Positions 27,610 through 36,252 of a stretch of DNA of 64,000 nt are shown here, piece after piece (position 1 is the first letter of the stretch; every line of letters starts with the position of its first letter). Origin of the DNA: Mycobacterium sp. E740 (GTDB lineage Bacteria > Actinomycetota > Actinomycetes > Mycobacteriales > Mycobacteriaceae); contig NZ_LZKP01000080.1 of NCBI RefSeq assembly GCF_001672895.1, positions 1 to 64,000 of the forward strand, read 5' to 3'. The notes under the pieces are model-generated. The model had not been told where the DNA came from and did no database searches. It was given only the letters and a program-made list of their open reading frames with translations. Both the position numbers and the translations under genes were made by a program.

Positions 27610-27909
27610 ATGGCAATGAATACCGACGTTGCTGTCCTCGCCAAGGAGGCAGCGAACTTCGAACGGATCGGTGGGGAGCTGCAAGCGGTCATCGGTCAGG
27701 TCGAGTCGACGGCCGGTGCGCTGTCGGCGCACATGGTCGGTGACGCGGGGACGGCCGCTCAAGGTGCCCTGCTGCGCTTCCACGAGGCCGCCGTTCGTCA
27801 GGTCCAGGCGCTCAACGACATCTCGGCCAACATCCACTCCGCCGGCACGCAGTACGCCGCGACGGACAGCGACCAGTCCACTGCGCTGTCCACAGCGATG
27901 CAGTTCTGA
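27610..27909 (+). CDS. esxB: EsxB (CFP-10) ESX-1 substrate lacking the Trp of WXG
   Basis: Protein of 99 residues starting MAMNTDVAVLAKEAANFER. It forms the helical hairpin that dimerises with EsxA; its C-terminal YAATDSD (YxxxD) is the EccCb1-recognised signal. The usual WXG turn reads MVG (SAHMVGDAGTAAQG), so the Trp is replaced by Met. I recall the same in the M. smegmatis protein, suggesting lineage-typical variation rather than decay. GGAAGAGAG precedes the ATG. It lies 28 bases before esxA. Confidence 0.95.
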   Translation: MAMNTDVAVLAKEAANFERIGGELQAVIGQVESTAGALSAHMVGDAGTAAQGALLRFHEAAVRQVQALNDISANIHSAGTQYAATDSDQSTALSTAMQF

Positions 27910-27937
27910 ACCCACTGATACGAACGGAGAAGACGAC

Positions 27938-28237
27938 ATGAGCGAGAAGGTTTACAACTACGCGGCGATCGACGGTTCGTCCGCCGAGATCACCACCGCC
28001 GTCGGACAGACGGAGAGCCTGCTCGAGGAAGGCAAGGGCTCGCTGGCTGCCCTCGCCGCCGTCTGGGGAGGCACCAGCTCCGAGGCTTACCAGGCCGTCC
28101 AGCTGCGGTGGGACACGGCTTCGGCGGAGCTCAACGCCGCCCTTCGGCAACTGGCCGGCACGATTCACGAGGCCGGCGGCACCGGGGGCACCATGTACCA
28201 GGCCGACAAGCTCATCGAGGGCTCGTTCGGCGGATGA
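27938..28237 (+). CDS. esxA: EsxA (ESAT-6) ESX-1 substrate
   Basis: Protein of 99 residues with a normal turn AAVWGGTSSEAY and flanking helices (SLLEEGKGSLAAL; WDTASAELNAALRQLA). It is the EsxB partner, secreted as a heterodimer; in pathogens it contributes to phagosome damage, and in fast growers to DNA transfer. It is four residues longer than M. tuberculosis EsxA, at a Gly-rich C-terminus (GGTGGTMYQ...EGSFGG). The site GGAGAAGACG precedes the ATG. A strong hairpin follows the stop. Confidence 0.96.
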   Translation: MSEKVYNYAAIDGSSAEITTAVGQTESLLEEGKGSLAALAAVWGGTSSEAYQAVQLRWDTASAELNAALRQLAGTIHEAGGTGGTMYQADKLIEGSFGG

Positions 28238-28247
28238 CACTGCGCGC

Positions 28248-28286
28248 AGGTGGGCGGGCCCGTCCTTCGGGACGTCTTGCCCACCT
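28248..28286 (+). promoter_or_regulatory. Hairpin with UUCG tetraloop between esxA and espI
   Basis: Directly after the esxA stop, an outer stem AGGTGGGC (28248-28255) pairs with GCCCACCT (28279-28286). An inner stem CGTCC (28261-28265) pairs with GGACG (28270-28274), closed by a TTCG tetraloop. There is no T-tract. It may stabilise the 3' end of esxBA mRNA or partially terminate transcription before espI-eccD1. Confidence 0.65.
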
Positions 28287-28324
28287 CGCGCGTCCGCACT
28301 CACCGACAACACTGAGAGGTACCC

Positions 28325-29671
28325 ATGTCGGCCGACTATGACCGGCTCTTCCACTCCGCAGGCGATGCCGCGCAGACCGCCGGCGACGACGGAGTAGACC
28401 GCGACGTTGCTGCCACCGGCTCGGTCGCGCCCATGCCCATGCCCGTCGCGCAGACCATGGCGACCCAGGCGCCGCCTCCGCGGCAGACCGAGGTCACCAC
28501 CCAGATGGCCCCTGCCCGGGCGACGATTCCGCAGCACCAGCCGAACGCGATGATGCGCACCCCGCAGTCGCCCGGTTCAGCGGGGGCGCGATTCGAGCAG
28601 CCGCGAGCCATGCCGGTGCCCGCACCGAGGCCCGCGCCCGCCCCCGCGCCGAGTCAGCACTTCGCTGACGCACCGCCCGAAACCAACGGGGTGGTGCGGG
28701 CAGGTCATTCCGCGCAGACGTCGGCGGCGACGATCGGGAACCACCGCGCCATCGACGCGCTGTCTCACGTCGGCGTGAAGTCCGCGGTCAAGATGCCGTC
28801 GCAGCGCGGCTGGCGTCACGTGCTCTACCTGCTGACCCGGATCAACCTCGGCTTGTCCCCGGATGAGCTCTACGAGATGGAGCTGAACACCCGGATCCGC
28901 CGAAATGCCCGCGATTCCTATCAGATTGGCGTTTTCGGGCTCAAGGGTGGCGTCGGCAAGACCGCGGTCACCGTCGCACTCGGGTCGGCACTGAGCAAGG
29001 TACGCGGCGACCGGATCCTGGCCGTCGACGCCGATCCCGACGGCGGCAACCTCGCCGACCGCGCCGGCCGACAGTCCGCCGCCACCATCGCAGATCTGCT
29101 CGCCGACAAGGAACTGGCGCGCTACAACGATATTCGCGCGTACACGAGCATGAACGCCGCCAACCTCGAGGTGCTGTCGAGCGAGGACTACAGCGGCGCG
29201 CGGCGGGAATTCAACGACGAGGACTGGAAGGGCGCGACGAACATCGTCTCGCGCTACTACAACCTCGTGCTCGCCGACTGCGGGGCCGGCTTGTTCCAGC
29301 CCGCGGCGCGCGGTGTCCTGTCGACGGTTTCGGGCCTGGTCATCGTGGCGAGCGCCTCCATCGACGGCGCCCGCCAGGCGGCGATGACGATGGATTGGTT
29401 GCGTCAGAACGGATATCAGGATCTGCTCGGCCGCTCGTGTGTGGTGATCAACCACGTCGTGCCGGGCAAGCCGAACATCGACGTCGAAGACCTGGTGGCG
29501 CAGTTCGAGCGGCACGTCCCACCGGGACGCGTCATCGTGTTGCCGTTCGACAAGCACATCGCGGCCGGCACCGAGATCCAACTCGAGCTGCTGAGCAAGA
29601 GCTTCCGCCGCCGGATCGTCGAGCTGGCCGCAGCCCTGTCCGACGACTTCGACAGGCTCGAACGACGGTGA
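28325..29671 (+). CDS. espI: ESX-1 ATPase EspI
   Basis: Protein of 448 residues with a Pro/Ala/Met/Gln-rich disordered N-terminus (about 35-130), a conserved middle (HRAIDALSHVGVKSAVKMPS, WRHVLYLLTRINLGLS) and a C-terminal MinD/ParA-like ATPase domain with K207-G-G-V-G-K-T-type P-loop and LAVDADPDGGNLADRAG. EspI can down-regulate ESX-1 secretion at low ATP. It is much shorter than the M. tuberculosis protein (about 666 residues) because of the shorter proline-rich region. It overlaps eccD1 by four bases. Confidence 0.92.
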   Translation: MSADYDRLFHSAGDAAQTAGDDGVDRDVAATGSVAPMPMPVAQTMATQAPPPRQTEVTTQMAPARATIPQHQPNAMMRTPQSPGSAGARFEQPRAMPVPAPRPAPAPAPSQHFADAPPETNGVVRAGHSAQTSAATIGNHRAIDALSHVGVKSAVKMPSQRGWRHVLYLLTRINLGLSPDELYEMELNTRIRRNARDSYQIGVFGLKGGVGKTAVTVALGSALSKVRGDRILAVDADPDGGNLADRAGRQSAATIADLLADKELARYNDIRAYTSMNAANLEVLSSEDYSGARREFNDEDWKGATNIVSRYYNLVLADCGAGLFQPAARGVLSTVSGLVIVASASIDGARQAAMTMDWLRQNGYQDLLGRSCVVINHVVPGKPNIDVEDLVAQFERHVPPGRVIVLPFDKHIAAGTEIQLELLSKSFRRRIVELAAALSDDFDRLERR

Positions 29672-31194
29672 CCGCCACCGCCGCAGCAGCATCCACGTCG
29701 AGCGTCACGCCCGGCCGCCCGTCGACCACCCGTGTCACGGTGCTCACCGGCCGGCGGATGACCGACTTGGTGCTGCCGTCGGCGGCGCCGATCGAAACCT
29801 ACATCGACGAAACGGTGTCGGTGCTGGCCGAACTGCTCGAGGACACACCGAAAGACGTCCTCGCCGGGTTCGACTTCACCGCGCAAGGGGTCTGGGCGTT
29901 CGCGAGGCCCGGCGCACCGCCGCTGAAGTTCGACGAGTCGTTGGACGACGCGGGGGTCGTCGACGGGTCACTGCTGACGCTGGTGTCGGTCAGTCGCACC
30001 GAACGGTATCGACCGCTCGTCGAGGATGTCATCGACGCGATCGCGGTGCTCGACGAATCGCCGGAGTTCGACCGATCGGCACTCAATCGCTTTGTCGCCC
30101 TGGCCATTCCGTCGGTTGCCCTCGTCGTGACCGCGATGGCGCTGGTGGGTTGGTCCCGGGCGGGACACGGGTGGTGGTGGGCCGTGGCCGTCGGCGTGGT
30201 GGGGATGGGTCTGCTCGGTGGCAGTGCGTTGGCCACCAGCCGGTACCGCAATCTCGACATGTCCGAGAGCCTGCTGGCTGCGGCGTTACCGACGCTCGGC
30301 GGCGCGGCCGCACTGGCGGTGCCGTTACCCCGCGGCGTCGAGTCGCTGGGGGCGCCACAGATTGCGGGTGCGGGCGCCGTCGTGCTGCTCTTGACGCTGG
30401 CCACTCGCGGCGGCCCGCGCCGAAGAGCTGAGCTGGCGGCATTTCTCGCGGTCACTGCGATCGCGGTCACCGCTGCCGCGATCGCCTTCGGCTACGGCTG
30501 GCAGGCGTGGGTGCCGGCGGGCGCAATCGCCTTGGGCCTCATCGTCATCACCAACGCGGCGAAGCTGACGGTCGCGGTGGCCCGGATTGCGCTGCCGCCG
30601 ATTCCGGCGCCCGGCGAGACGGTGACCAACGATGAGTTGCTCGATCCCGTCGCAACTTCCGGCACGGACGAGGAATCGCCGACGTGGCAGGCGATCATCG
30701 CGTCGGTCCCGGACTCCGCGGCACGACTGCATGAGCGCAGTCAGTTGGCCAAGCGGCTGCTGATCGGGTTCGTCACCGCCGGAGCGCTCGTGCTGTCGGT
30801 GGGCGCGATCGCGGTTGTGGTGCAAGGGCATTTCTTCGTGCACAGCATGATCGTCACCGGGCTCGTCACTGCCATCTGCGCGTTCCGGTCGCGGCTGTAC
30901 GCCGAACGGTGGTGCGCGTGGGCGCTTTTGACTGCGGCCGTGGTGATCCCGACGGGCGTGATGGTCCGGCTCTGCCTCTGGTATCCGGATTCGGCATGGC
31001 TGGCGTTGGCCGGTTACCTCGCGGTCGGGATCGTCGCGTTGATCGTCGTGGGCGCTACCGCGAGCGTGCGACGGGTGTCGCCTGTGACGAAACGGGTTCT
31101 CGAACTGCTCGACGGCGCGGCGATCGCCGCGGTGATACCGATGCTGTTGTGGATCGCCGGCGTCTACGACCTGTTGCGCAACTTGCGGTTCTAG
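29668..31194 (+). CDS. eccD1: ESX-1 membrane channel component EccD1
   Basis: Protein of 508 residues. An N-terminal ubiquitin-like domain (about 20-110, VTVLTGRRMTDLVLPSAAP) is followed by about eleven membrane helices. EccD forms the large membrane vestibule of the ESX pore. GTG start overlaps the espI stop (GTGA). The length matches the family, so the gene is intact. It is the last ESX gene here: only one base separates its stop from the end of a convergent acyl-CoA dehydrogenase, and eccE1/mycP1 do not follow. Confidence 0.95.
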   Translation: MTATAAAASTSSVTPGRPSTTRVTVLTGRRMTDLVLPSAAPIETYIDETVSVLAELLEDTPKDVLAGFDFTAQGVWAFARPGAPPLKFDESLDDAGVVDGSLLTLVSVSRTERYRPLVEDVIDAIAVLDESPEFDRSALNRFVALAIPSVALVVTAMALVGWSRAGHGWWWAVAVGVVGMGLLGGSALATSRYRNLDMSESLLAAALPTLGGAAALAVPLPRGVESLGAPQIAGAGAVVLLLTLATRGGPRRRAELAAFLAVTAIAVTAAAIAFGYGWQAWVPAGAIALGLIVITNAAKLTVAVARIALPPIPAPGETVTNDELLDPVATSGTDEESPTWQAIIASVPDSAARLHERSQLAKRLLIGFVTAGALVLSVGAIAVVVQGHFFVHSMIVTGLVTAICAFRSRLYAERWCAWALLTAAVVIPTGVMVRLCLWYPDSAWLALAGYLAVGIVALIVVGATASVRRVSPVTKRVLELLDGAAIAAVIPMLLWIAGVYDLLRNLRF

Positions 31195-31195
31195 C

Positions 31196-32578
31196 TCACT
31201 TGCGCGGCGGGCGCAGCACGTTCATCGCCAGCCGCATGATCGGCGCAGGCACCCGGTCCTTGGCGGCCAGCGCGGCATCGGCGGCGCGGCCCCGTAGCGG
31301 TGTGCCGCGGCCGAAGACGCGGTTGATCGGCCCGCCGGTCGGTTCGAGGTCGAAATGCAGCGGCGGCTTTCCGTCGGCGGCGCCGAGTGCGTTGGAGATC
31401 ACGACCCGTTGAATCTCGCTGGTGCCCTCGAAGATGGTGTACAGCTTGGCATCTCGATACCATTTCTCGACGGGGTGGTCCGTGATGTAACCCCAGCCGC
31501 CCATGGTCTGAATCGCGCGTTCGGTGGCGCGGACCGCGACTTCACTGGCCGCGAGCTTGGACATCGAACCCTCGCCACGCTCGAACGGCACACCGCTTGC
31601 CGCCATCCACGACGCGCGCCACGTCAGCAGACGAGCGCCGTCCAGCGCAGTCGCCAGTTCAGCCAATGGGAACGCGATGCCCTGGTTGTCGATGATCGGC
31701 GCGCCGAACGCTTCCCGCCGGTTCGCGTACTCCGTTGCGTATTCAATTGCGGCCCGGGCGATTCCGAGCGCCTGCGCGGCCACCATCGGGCGGGTCTGCT
31801 CGAAGGTGCCGAGTGTGGCCGATCCAGAGCGTTTACCGCCTTCGACGGCTTCGCGCGCCTTGGCGAGCTTGTGTTCGAGTTTCTCGTGGCCACCGAGCAG
31901 ATTGCCGCCGGGAACGCGGACGCCGTTGAACTTCAACTCCGCGGTGTGCGACGCCCGACACCCGAGCTTGTCGAGCTTGCGGACCAACTCCAGGCCCGGG
32001 GTGCCCCCCGGGACGATGAACAGCGCCTGTCCCTTGTGCCCGAGGTCTTGGTCGACGACGGCGTTGACGACGTGCACATTGGCGATGCCGCCGTTGCCGA
32101 TCCACATCTTGTGGCCGTCGATGATCCAGTCGTCACCGTCACGGCGGGCCGTGGTGCGTAGGTTGCGGACGTCGCTGCCGCCCTCGGGCTCCGATATCGC
32201 CAGCGCGGCCAGCTTGAGGTCGCCGGGTGTGCCGAAGCACTCGGGCGCCCACTCCAGCATCTGCTCGGGCGAGGCGGCCTGGCCGATCGCAGACAGCGCG
32301 AGCGCGGGCATCACGACCGCGAGGCCGATGCCGGCGCAACCCCAGAACAATTCCTCCATGAACATCGGCAGCGACAGGCCCGTCGGATCACCGATGAGAT
32401 CGCGGTAGAACAGCGGGCTGTAGAAACCTCGCTGTGCTGCTTCCTCGAGCACCGGCCACGGGAATTCCTGGCGCTGGTCGTACTCGAGTGCCACCGGACG
32501 GACGCATTGCTCGGCGAACTCGTGGGTCCGTCGTGCCAGGTCGTGCTGCGCCACGGTGGGCGTCAGATCGAAGGCCAC
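31196..32578 (-). CDS. Acyl-CoA dehydrogenase (FadE family)
   Basis: Protein of 460 residues. The N-terminal helical domain is followed by ALAISEPEGGSDVRNLRTTA (flavin contact), IDGHKMWIGNGGIANVHV, a C-terminal helical domain with QTMGGWGYITDHPVEKWYR and LYTIFEGTSEIQR. It oxidises an acyl-CoA using FAD. A C-terminal extension of about 60 residues (after VVISNALG) goes beyond the usual 380-400 residue length. GTG start at 32578. It converges on eccD1 with a one-base gap, marking the edge of the ESX-1 block. Confidence 0.9.
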   Translation of the reverse strand: MAFDLTPTVAQHDLARRTHEFAEQCVRPVALEYDQRQEFPWPVLEEAAQRGFYSPLFYRDLIGDPTGLSLPMFMEELFWGCAGIGLAVVMPALALSAIGQAASPEQMLEWAPECFGTPGDLKLAALAISEPEGGSDVRNLRTTARRDGDDWIIDGHKMWIGNGGIANVHVVNAVVDQDLGHKGQALFIVPGGTPGLELVRKLDKLGCRASHTAELKFNGVRVPGGNLLGGHEKLEHKLAKAREAVEGGKRSGSATLGTFEQTRPMVAAQALGIARAAIEYATEYANRREAFGAPIIDNQGIAFPLAELATALDGARLLTWRASWMAASGVPFERGEGSMSKLAASEVAVRATERAIQTMGGWGYITDHPVEKWYRDAKLYTIFEGTSEIQRVVISNALGAADGKPPLHFDLEPTGGPINRVFGRGTPLRGRAADAALAAKDRVPAPIMRLAMNVLRPPRK

Positions 32579-32633
32579 GACAGTGAGTTAACCCGCCGCA
32601 GGCTTTCCGAAACACTTGTTCGCCGAAACTGGA

Positions 32634-32667
32634 CAGGCCCCCGGATGCCGAGCATCGCGGGGGCCTG
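32634..32667. terminator. Hairpin terminator after the small secreted-protein gene
   Basis: The stem CAGGCCCCCG (32634-32643) pairs with CGGGGGCCTG (32658-32667) and contains a second stem, GATGC/GCATC, around a CGA loop; there is one bulged base. It lies 12 bases beyond the stop of the minus-strand gene and has no T-tract. Confidence 0.7.
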
Positions 32668-32678
32668 CCAGCCAGGTG

Positions 32679-32978
32679 TCACTGCACGTCGACGTAGATC
32701 GTTTTGTTGACCACGCGGGTGTTGAGGTCGCCGCCCACTCCCAGGCTGTTGGTCTGGGTGTACGTCTGACCCTGCCGCACCGCCACCACGCTCGCCTCGT
32801 CCAGCGGGGCAGTGCCGATCCGGTTGACGATCACGTGGTAACCCTGTGCTTCCAGCTCGCTGATGGTCTGCTGCGCGCTTCCGGGTCCGGACGGAGCGGC
32901 CTGGGCGGGCGCTGCCAGTCCGATCAGGGCGGCGGCCAAGGCGCTGGCGGCGACGGTGGCGATTCCAAACTTCTGCAT
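32679..32978 (-). CDS. Small secreted protein of unknown function
   Basis: Protein of 99 residues starting MQKFGIATVAASALAAALIG, a Sec signal peptide with likely cleavage after AQA (APAQA/APSG). The mature part is about 70 residues, with ISELEAQGYHVIVNRIG and LNTRVVNKTIYVDVQ, a small alpha/beta fold without cysteines. Similar short exported proteins are common in mycobacteria, role unknown. The start at 32978 was chosen because it is the first Met giving a signal peptide; the open frame extends upstream. Confidence 0.8.
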   Translation of the reverse strand: MQKFGIATVAASALAAALIGLAAPAQAAPSGPGSAQQTISELEAQGYHVIVNRIGTAPLDEASVVAVRQGQTYTQTNSLGVGGDLNTRVVNKTIYVDVQ

Positions 32979-33217
32979 TTCTTCAGAGCCTCTTCTCTCG
33001 TACGTTTCGTATCCGAGCCGTGGCTTGTGTCGCGGTTCGTAGCTGCAGCTGATCTTGGAAACCGAGAGGTCAACCGGTTTAATTCCGCTGGCAGAAATTG
33101 GTTGCCGGTTGGCAGCAATCCTGCTGCGGGACAGCCGATCGCCCACATTCGGATACACGAAACGTGCGGCGCCGGCGTTCAAATCCATCCATCCGGACCC
33201 GAACGTATGATCGAACA

Positions 33218-33526
33218 ATGGGCGAGCTGAAAGGCATCGGATACAACGGCCAGCCCATCCAACAGGCGTTCCGCCGGGTCGATCCGCCGGTGACCGTTCT
33301 CGTCGACCTCGCCGCGGTGTTTCCGCGCGAGCCCCACGCGGCCGGCGGCTACAACCCGGCCGGCCTCCAGATGCACGCGGTCGTGGACGGGACGTTGACC
33401 TGCTGGGCGCTTTGCGAGCAGGGCTATTGGTGGGGCCTGGTCACATACGAGATCGCCTACGGGGCGCGTCGCAAAGCCGTCACGCACTGGATTCCCGCCT
33501 GGACGCTCAAACCGAAGGCCGAATGA
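33218..33526 (+). CDS. Conserved hypothetical protein
   Basis: Protein of 102 residues starting MGELKGIGYNGQPIQQAF. It is compact, with many aromatic residues (CWALCEQGYWWGLVTYEIAY) and ends with WIPAWTLKPKAE. No signal peptide, membrane helix or recognised motif. It is divergent from the small secreted-protein gene across a 239-base gap in which I see no further gene. Coding is supported by GC-rich third positions and a clean frame; function unknown. Confidence 0.6.
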   Translation: MGELKGIGYNGQPIQQAFRRVDPPVTVLVDLAAVFPREPHAAGGYNPAGLQMHAVVDGTLTCWALCEQGYWWGLVTYEIAYGARRKAVTHWIPAWTLKPKAE

Positions 33527-33540
33527 GGCTACGGACGTGG

Positions 33541-34932
33541 CTACGGACCTTCGTCGTCTTCGGGCAGCAGGTACTTCTCGGGGTGGTGGTAGTTGTTGAC
33601 GCGGCTCTGTCCGGTGTCCAGTTGCGGCGGCGGGAGCCATTCGACGCGTCCGTCCTCGCGCACCCGGGTGGTCCACCCGCCGTCGGCGACCAGTCGGTTG
33701 TGTGGTCCACAAGCCAGCGTCAGGTCGGTGACGTCGGTCTTGCCGCCGTCGGCCCAGTCCTGGGCGGCGTGATGGACCTGCGCCCAGTACGCCGGCGCGG
33801 TACACCCGGGCTTGGAGCATCCGCGGTCGCGGTTGTAGAGCACGATGCGCTGTGCCCGCGTAGCCAGGCGTTTGGCCCGGCCCACATACATCGGGACTTC
33901 ACGGTGATCTTCGTAGACAACCAGATAGTGCGCACTGGTCGCGGCCATCCGGATGACATCGGCCATCGGCAGCAGCGATCCGCCGCCGGTGACCGCGAAG
34001 CCGGCCGCCGACTGCAACTCCTTGAGCGTGGTGGACACGATGATGGTCGACGGCAACCCATTGTGGGAGCCCAACTGTCCGGAGGCCAGCAGCGCGCGCC
34101 CCGCCGCGGCGAGCGCGTCATGGTTGCGCTGGGCTTGGCTGCGCCCGTCGCGCACCCGATTGTCACCCGACGCGGGCCCGTCCACGCACGGGTCGGGATC
34201 GTCGGGGTTGCACATCCCGGGCGCGGCCAGCTTGGCGAACACCGCTTCCCACGTCGCACGCGCTTGCGGATCGAGCAGGCCGCTGACGCGGCTCATCCCG
34301 TCCCGGCCCTGGCGGTGAATCGTGAATGAGCGCTTACGCGCACGGTCGCGTTCGGCGTCTTGCGGACCCGGCCCGTCCTCGTCGATCAGCTGCGCCAAGC
34401 GATCGGCGACCTTGCGCAACTCCTCCGGACACAACCCGCTACCCGCGCGGGCGAGGTCGGCTTCGGCCAGCTCTCGGACTTCGTAGTTCACCGTGGCCGG
34501 GAGCTGATCGAAGAAGCCTTCGATGATGCGCACGTGCTCGTCGCCCAGATCACCGCCGGCCTGCGCTGCGGCCGTCGCCTCCAGCACCGGAGCCAACGGC
34601 TCACCGGTCAGCGCCCGGCGCGGACCCAACACCGCAGCCGAGGCGATGCGGCGCTTGGCCTCCTTACGCGAGATCCGCAACGCCGTGGCCAATGCCTCCG
34701 CCCACGACGAGGCGCCCAACGCCTTCGGGTCAGCCTCGGCGACCAGGCGCGCGATGATCGAGTGATCAACCGGCGACCGCGCGCTGAACATTCGTTCCCG
34801 CCGGCCCATCAACGCCACGAGCTCAGGAGCGCTCAACCCGTCGAGCGATAGCTCGGCCACCTTCGCCAGCGCAGCTGCCAGCTCGTCATAGACCGCCGCG
34901 ACGGTCTGCGAGTCGACGCTGCCCATGCTCAT
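33541..34932 (-). CDS. 13E12-repeat/DUF222 HNH endonuclease-like protein
   Basis: Protein of 463 residues. An N-terminal DUF222 helical region (LDGLSAPELVALMGRRERM) is followed by a helical middle and a C-terminal HNH nuclease motif: YNRDRGCSKPGCTAPAYWAQ, VHHAAQDWADGGKTD, ACGPHNRLVADGGW. The REP13E12 family is multi-copy in mycobacteria and can be a phage attachment target. Activity is unknown. Its ATG overlaps the stop of an upstream partial copy (ATGA), so the two are translated together. Confidence 0.85.
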   Translation of the reverse strand: MSMGSVDSQTVAAVYDELAAALAKVAELSLDGLSAPELVALMGRRERMFSARSPVDHSIIARLVAEADPKALGASSWAEALATALRISRKEAKRRIASAAVLGPRRALTGEPLAPVLEATAAAQAGGDLGDEHVRIIEGFFDQLPATVNYEVRELAEADLARAGSGLCPEELRKVADRLAQLIDEDGPGPQDAERDRARKRSFTIHRQGRDGMSRVSGLLDPQARATWEAVFAKLAAPGMCNPDDPDPCVDGPASGDNRVRDGRSQAQRNHDALAAAGRALLASGQLGSHNGLPSTIIVSTTLKELQSAAGFAVTGGGSLLPMADVIRMAATSAHYLVVYEDHREVPMYVGRAKRLATRAQRIVLYNRDRGCSKPGCTAPAYWAQVHHAAQDWADGGKTDVTDLTLACGPHNRLVADGGWTTRVREDGRVEWLPPPQLDTGQSRVNNYHHPEKYLLPEDDEGP

Positions 34933-35204
34933 GCCCCGCGCAACCGCCGCTGCGCCTCTGCCGGCGAGATCCGTAGTCGGCGGGCGACATCCCGGCTCGA
35001 CAGACCGCCTGCGGCGAGCAGCCGACCCATCAGGCGCTGGTCGAGCGCGGCGCGTTGATGGTCCAGTCGGTCGAGCCGTTCCAGCAGTGCGTACAACTCG
35101 GTGCGGGTCAAGCCGTCGAATCGCAGCGCCGCCAGCTGCTTGTATGCGGACTCCACCGCAGCCAGGACATCCGCGACCTCATTCGAACGCATGTACGAGA
35201 TCAT
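34929..35204 (-). CDS. Short DUF222/13E12 N-terminal fragment gene
   Basis: Protein of about 91 residues (LAALRFDGLTRTELYALLER, then DRLDHQRAALDQRLMGRLL and SRDVARRLRISPAEAQRRL) that matches the N-terminal part of the downstream 13E12 protein, ending just after an HTH-like segment. The stop overlaps the start of the full-length gene. It may be a separate short partner or the remnant of a partial duplication. Start is uncertain (35204 or 35192). Confidence 0.6.
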   Translation of the reverse strand: MISYMRSNEVADVLAAVESAYKQLAALRFDGLTRTELYALLERLDRLDHQRAALDQRLMGRLLAAGGLSSRDVARRLRISPAEAQRRLRGA

Positions 35205-35283
35205 AGTGTCGTCCACCGACGCGCGAAAAAAGTTATCCACAGGGTCGAGGAATATAGCGGACCGCAGTCCGGTTAACGATGGC

Positions 35284-36252
35284 ATGCCTGCAATCATCGC
35301 TGACACGCTCACTCTTCCCCGCATCACCGCACCCGCCGCGTCCGACACCGAACGGCCCGTGCGGTCCATCACCACCGGACCCCGAGGCTTCGAAGGCGAG
35401 GGCTTCCCGGTGGTGCGCGCGTTCGCCGGCGTCCCCGCTGCCGATCTCGACCCGTTCGTCCACATGGACCAGATGGGCGAGGTGGAGTACGAACCCGGAG
35501 AACCGAGGGGAACGGACTGGCACCCGCACCGCGGCTTCGAGACCGTCACCTACATGATCGACGGCCGATTCGCGCATCAGGACTCGCACGGCGGCGGCGG
35601 GCTCATCACCGACGGCGCCACCCAGTGGATGACCGCCGGTTCGGGCATTCTGCACATCGAGACGCCGCCGGCCGAACTCGTCGAAAGCGGGGGCGTGTTC
35701 CACGGCATCCAGCTGTGGGTGAACCTGCCGCGCAAGGACAAGTTCGCCAGCCCGCGCTACCAGGCCATCGAAGGCGACGAAGTGAGGCTCCTGGCCTCAG
35801 GCGACGGCGGTGCACTCGTGCGCATCATCGCCGGCGACGTCGACGGCCACGTCGGCCCCGGAGCCACTCACACCCCGATCACCCTGGCGCACGCGACCGT
35901 CCAGCCCGGGGCGCGGCTGGATCTGCCGTGGAACCGCGACTACAACGCGCTCGTCTACGTGTTGTCCGGCCGCGGGACCGTGGGTCCGGTCAGGCATCCG
36001 ATTCAGCAGGGCCAGCTCGCCGTGCTCGGGCCCGGGGACCGGATCAGCGTTGGGGCGCAACAGGATCAAGACGCACACCGGCCGGCGCTCGAGGTGCTGA
36101 TCCTCGGCGGCAGGCCGATCCGCGAACCGGTGTACCAGTACGGGCCGTTCGTGATGAACAGCAAGTCGGAGCTGATCCAGGCGCTCGAGGACTACCAAGC
36201 CGGCAAGTTCGGCACCATTCCGCCGAATGCGCTCATGCCGCACCGGGTTTAG
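35284..36252 (+). CDS. Pirin-family bicupin protein (second copy)
   Basis: Protein of 322 residues with the pirin pattern: FVHMDQMGEVEY, DWHPHRGFETVTYMIDG, ITDGATQWMTAGSGILHIE and FHGIQLWVNLPRKDK. The two cupin domains are typical, with the metal-binding HPHRG and HIE region. It is divergent from the first 13E12 fragment and its 3' end overlaps the FUSC gene by 20 bases (convergent). It differs clearly from the pirin at 10868; substrate or partner unknown. Confidence 0.9.
   Translation: MPAIIADTLTLPRITAPAASDTERPVRSITTGPRGFEGEGFPVVRAFAGVPAADLDPFVHMDQMGEVEYEPGEPRGTDWHPHRGFETVTYMIDGRFAHQDSHGGGGLITDGATQWMTAGSGILHIETPPAELVESGGVFHGIQLWVNLPRKDKFASPRYQAIEGDEVRLLASGDGGALVRIIAGDVDGHVGPGATHTPITLAHATVQPGARLDLPWNRDYNALVYVLSGRGTVGPVRHPIQQGQLAVLGPGDRISVGAQQDQDAHRPALEVLILGGRPIREPVYQYGPFVMNSKSELIQALEDYQAGKFGTIPPNALMPHRV

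Noticed and set aside
33541..35204. An active insertion sequence
   Set aside because: No terminal inverted repeats or transposase are seen; the genes are HNH/DUF222 proteins.
10868..36252. The two pirins as a recent duplication
   Set aside because: They differ over most of their length and share only the family pattern.
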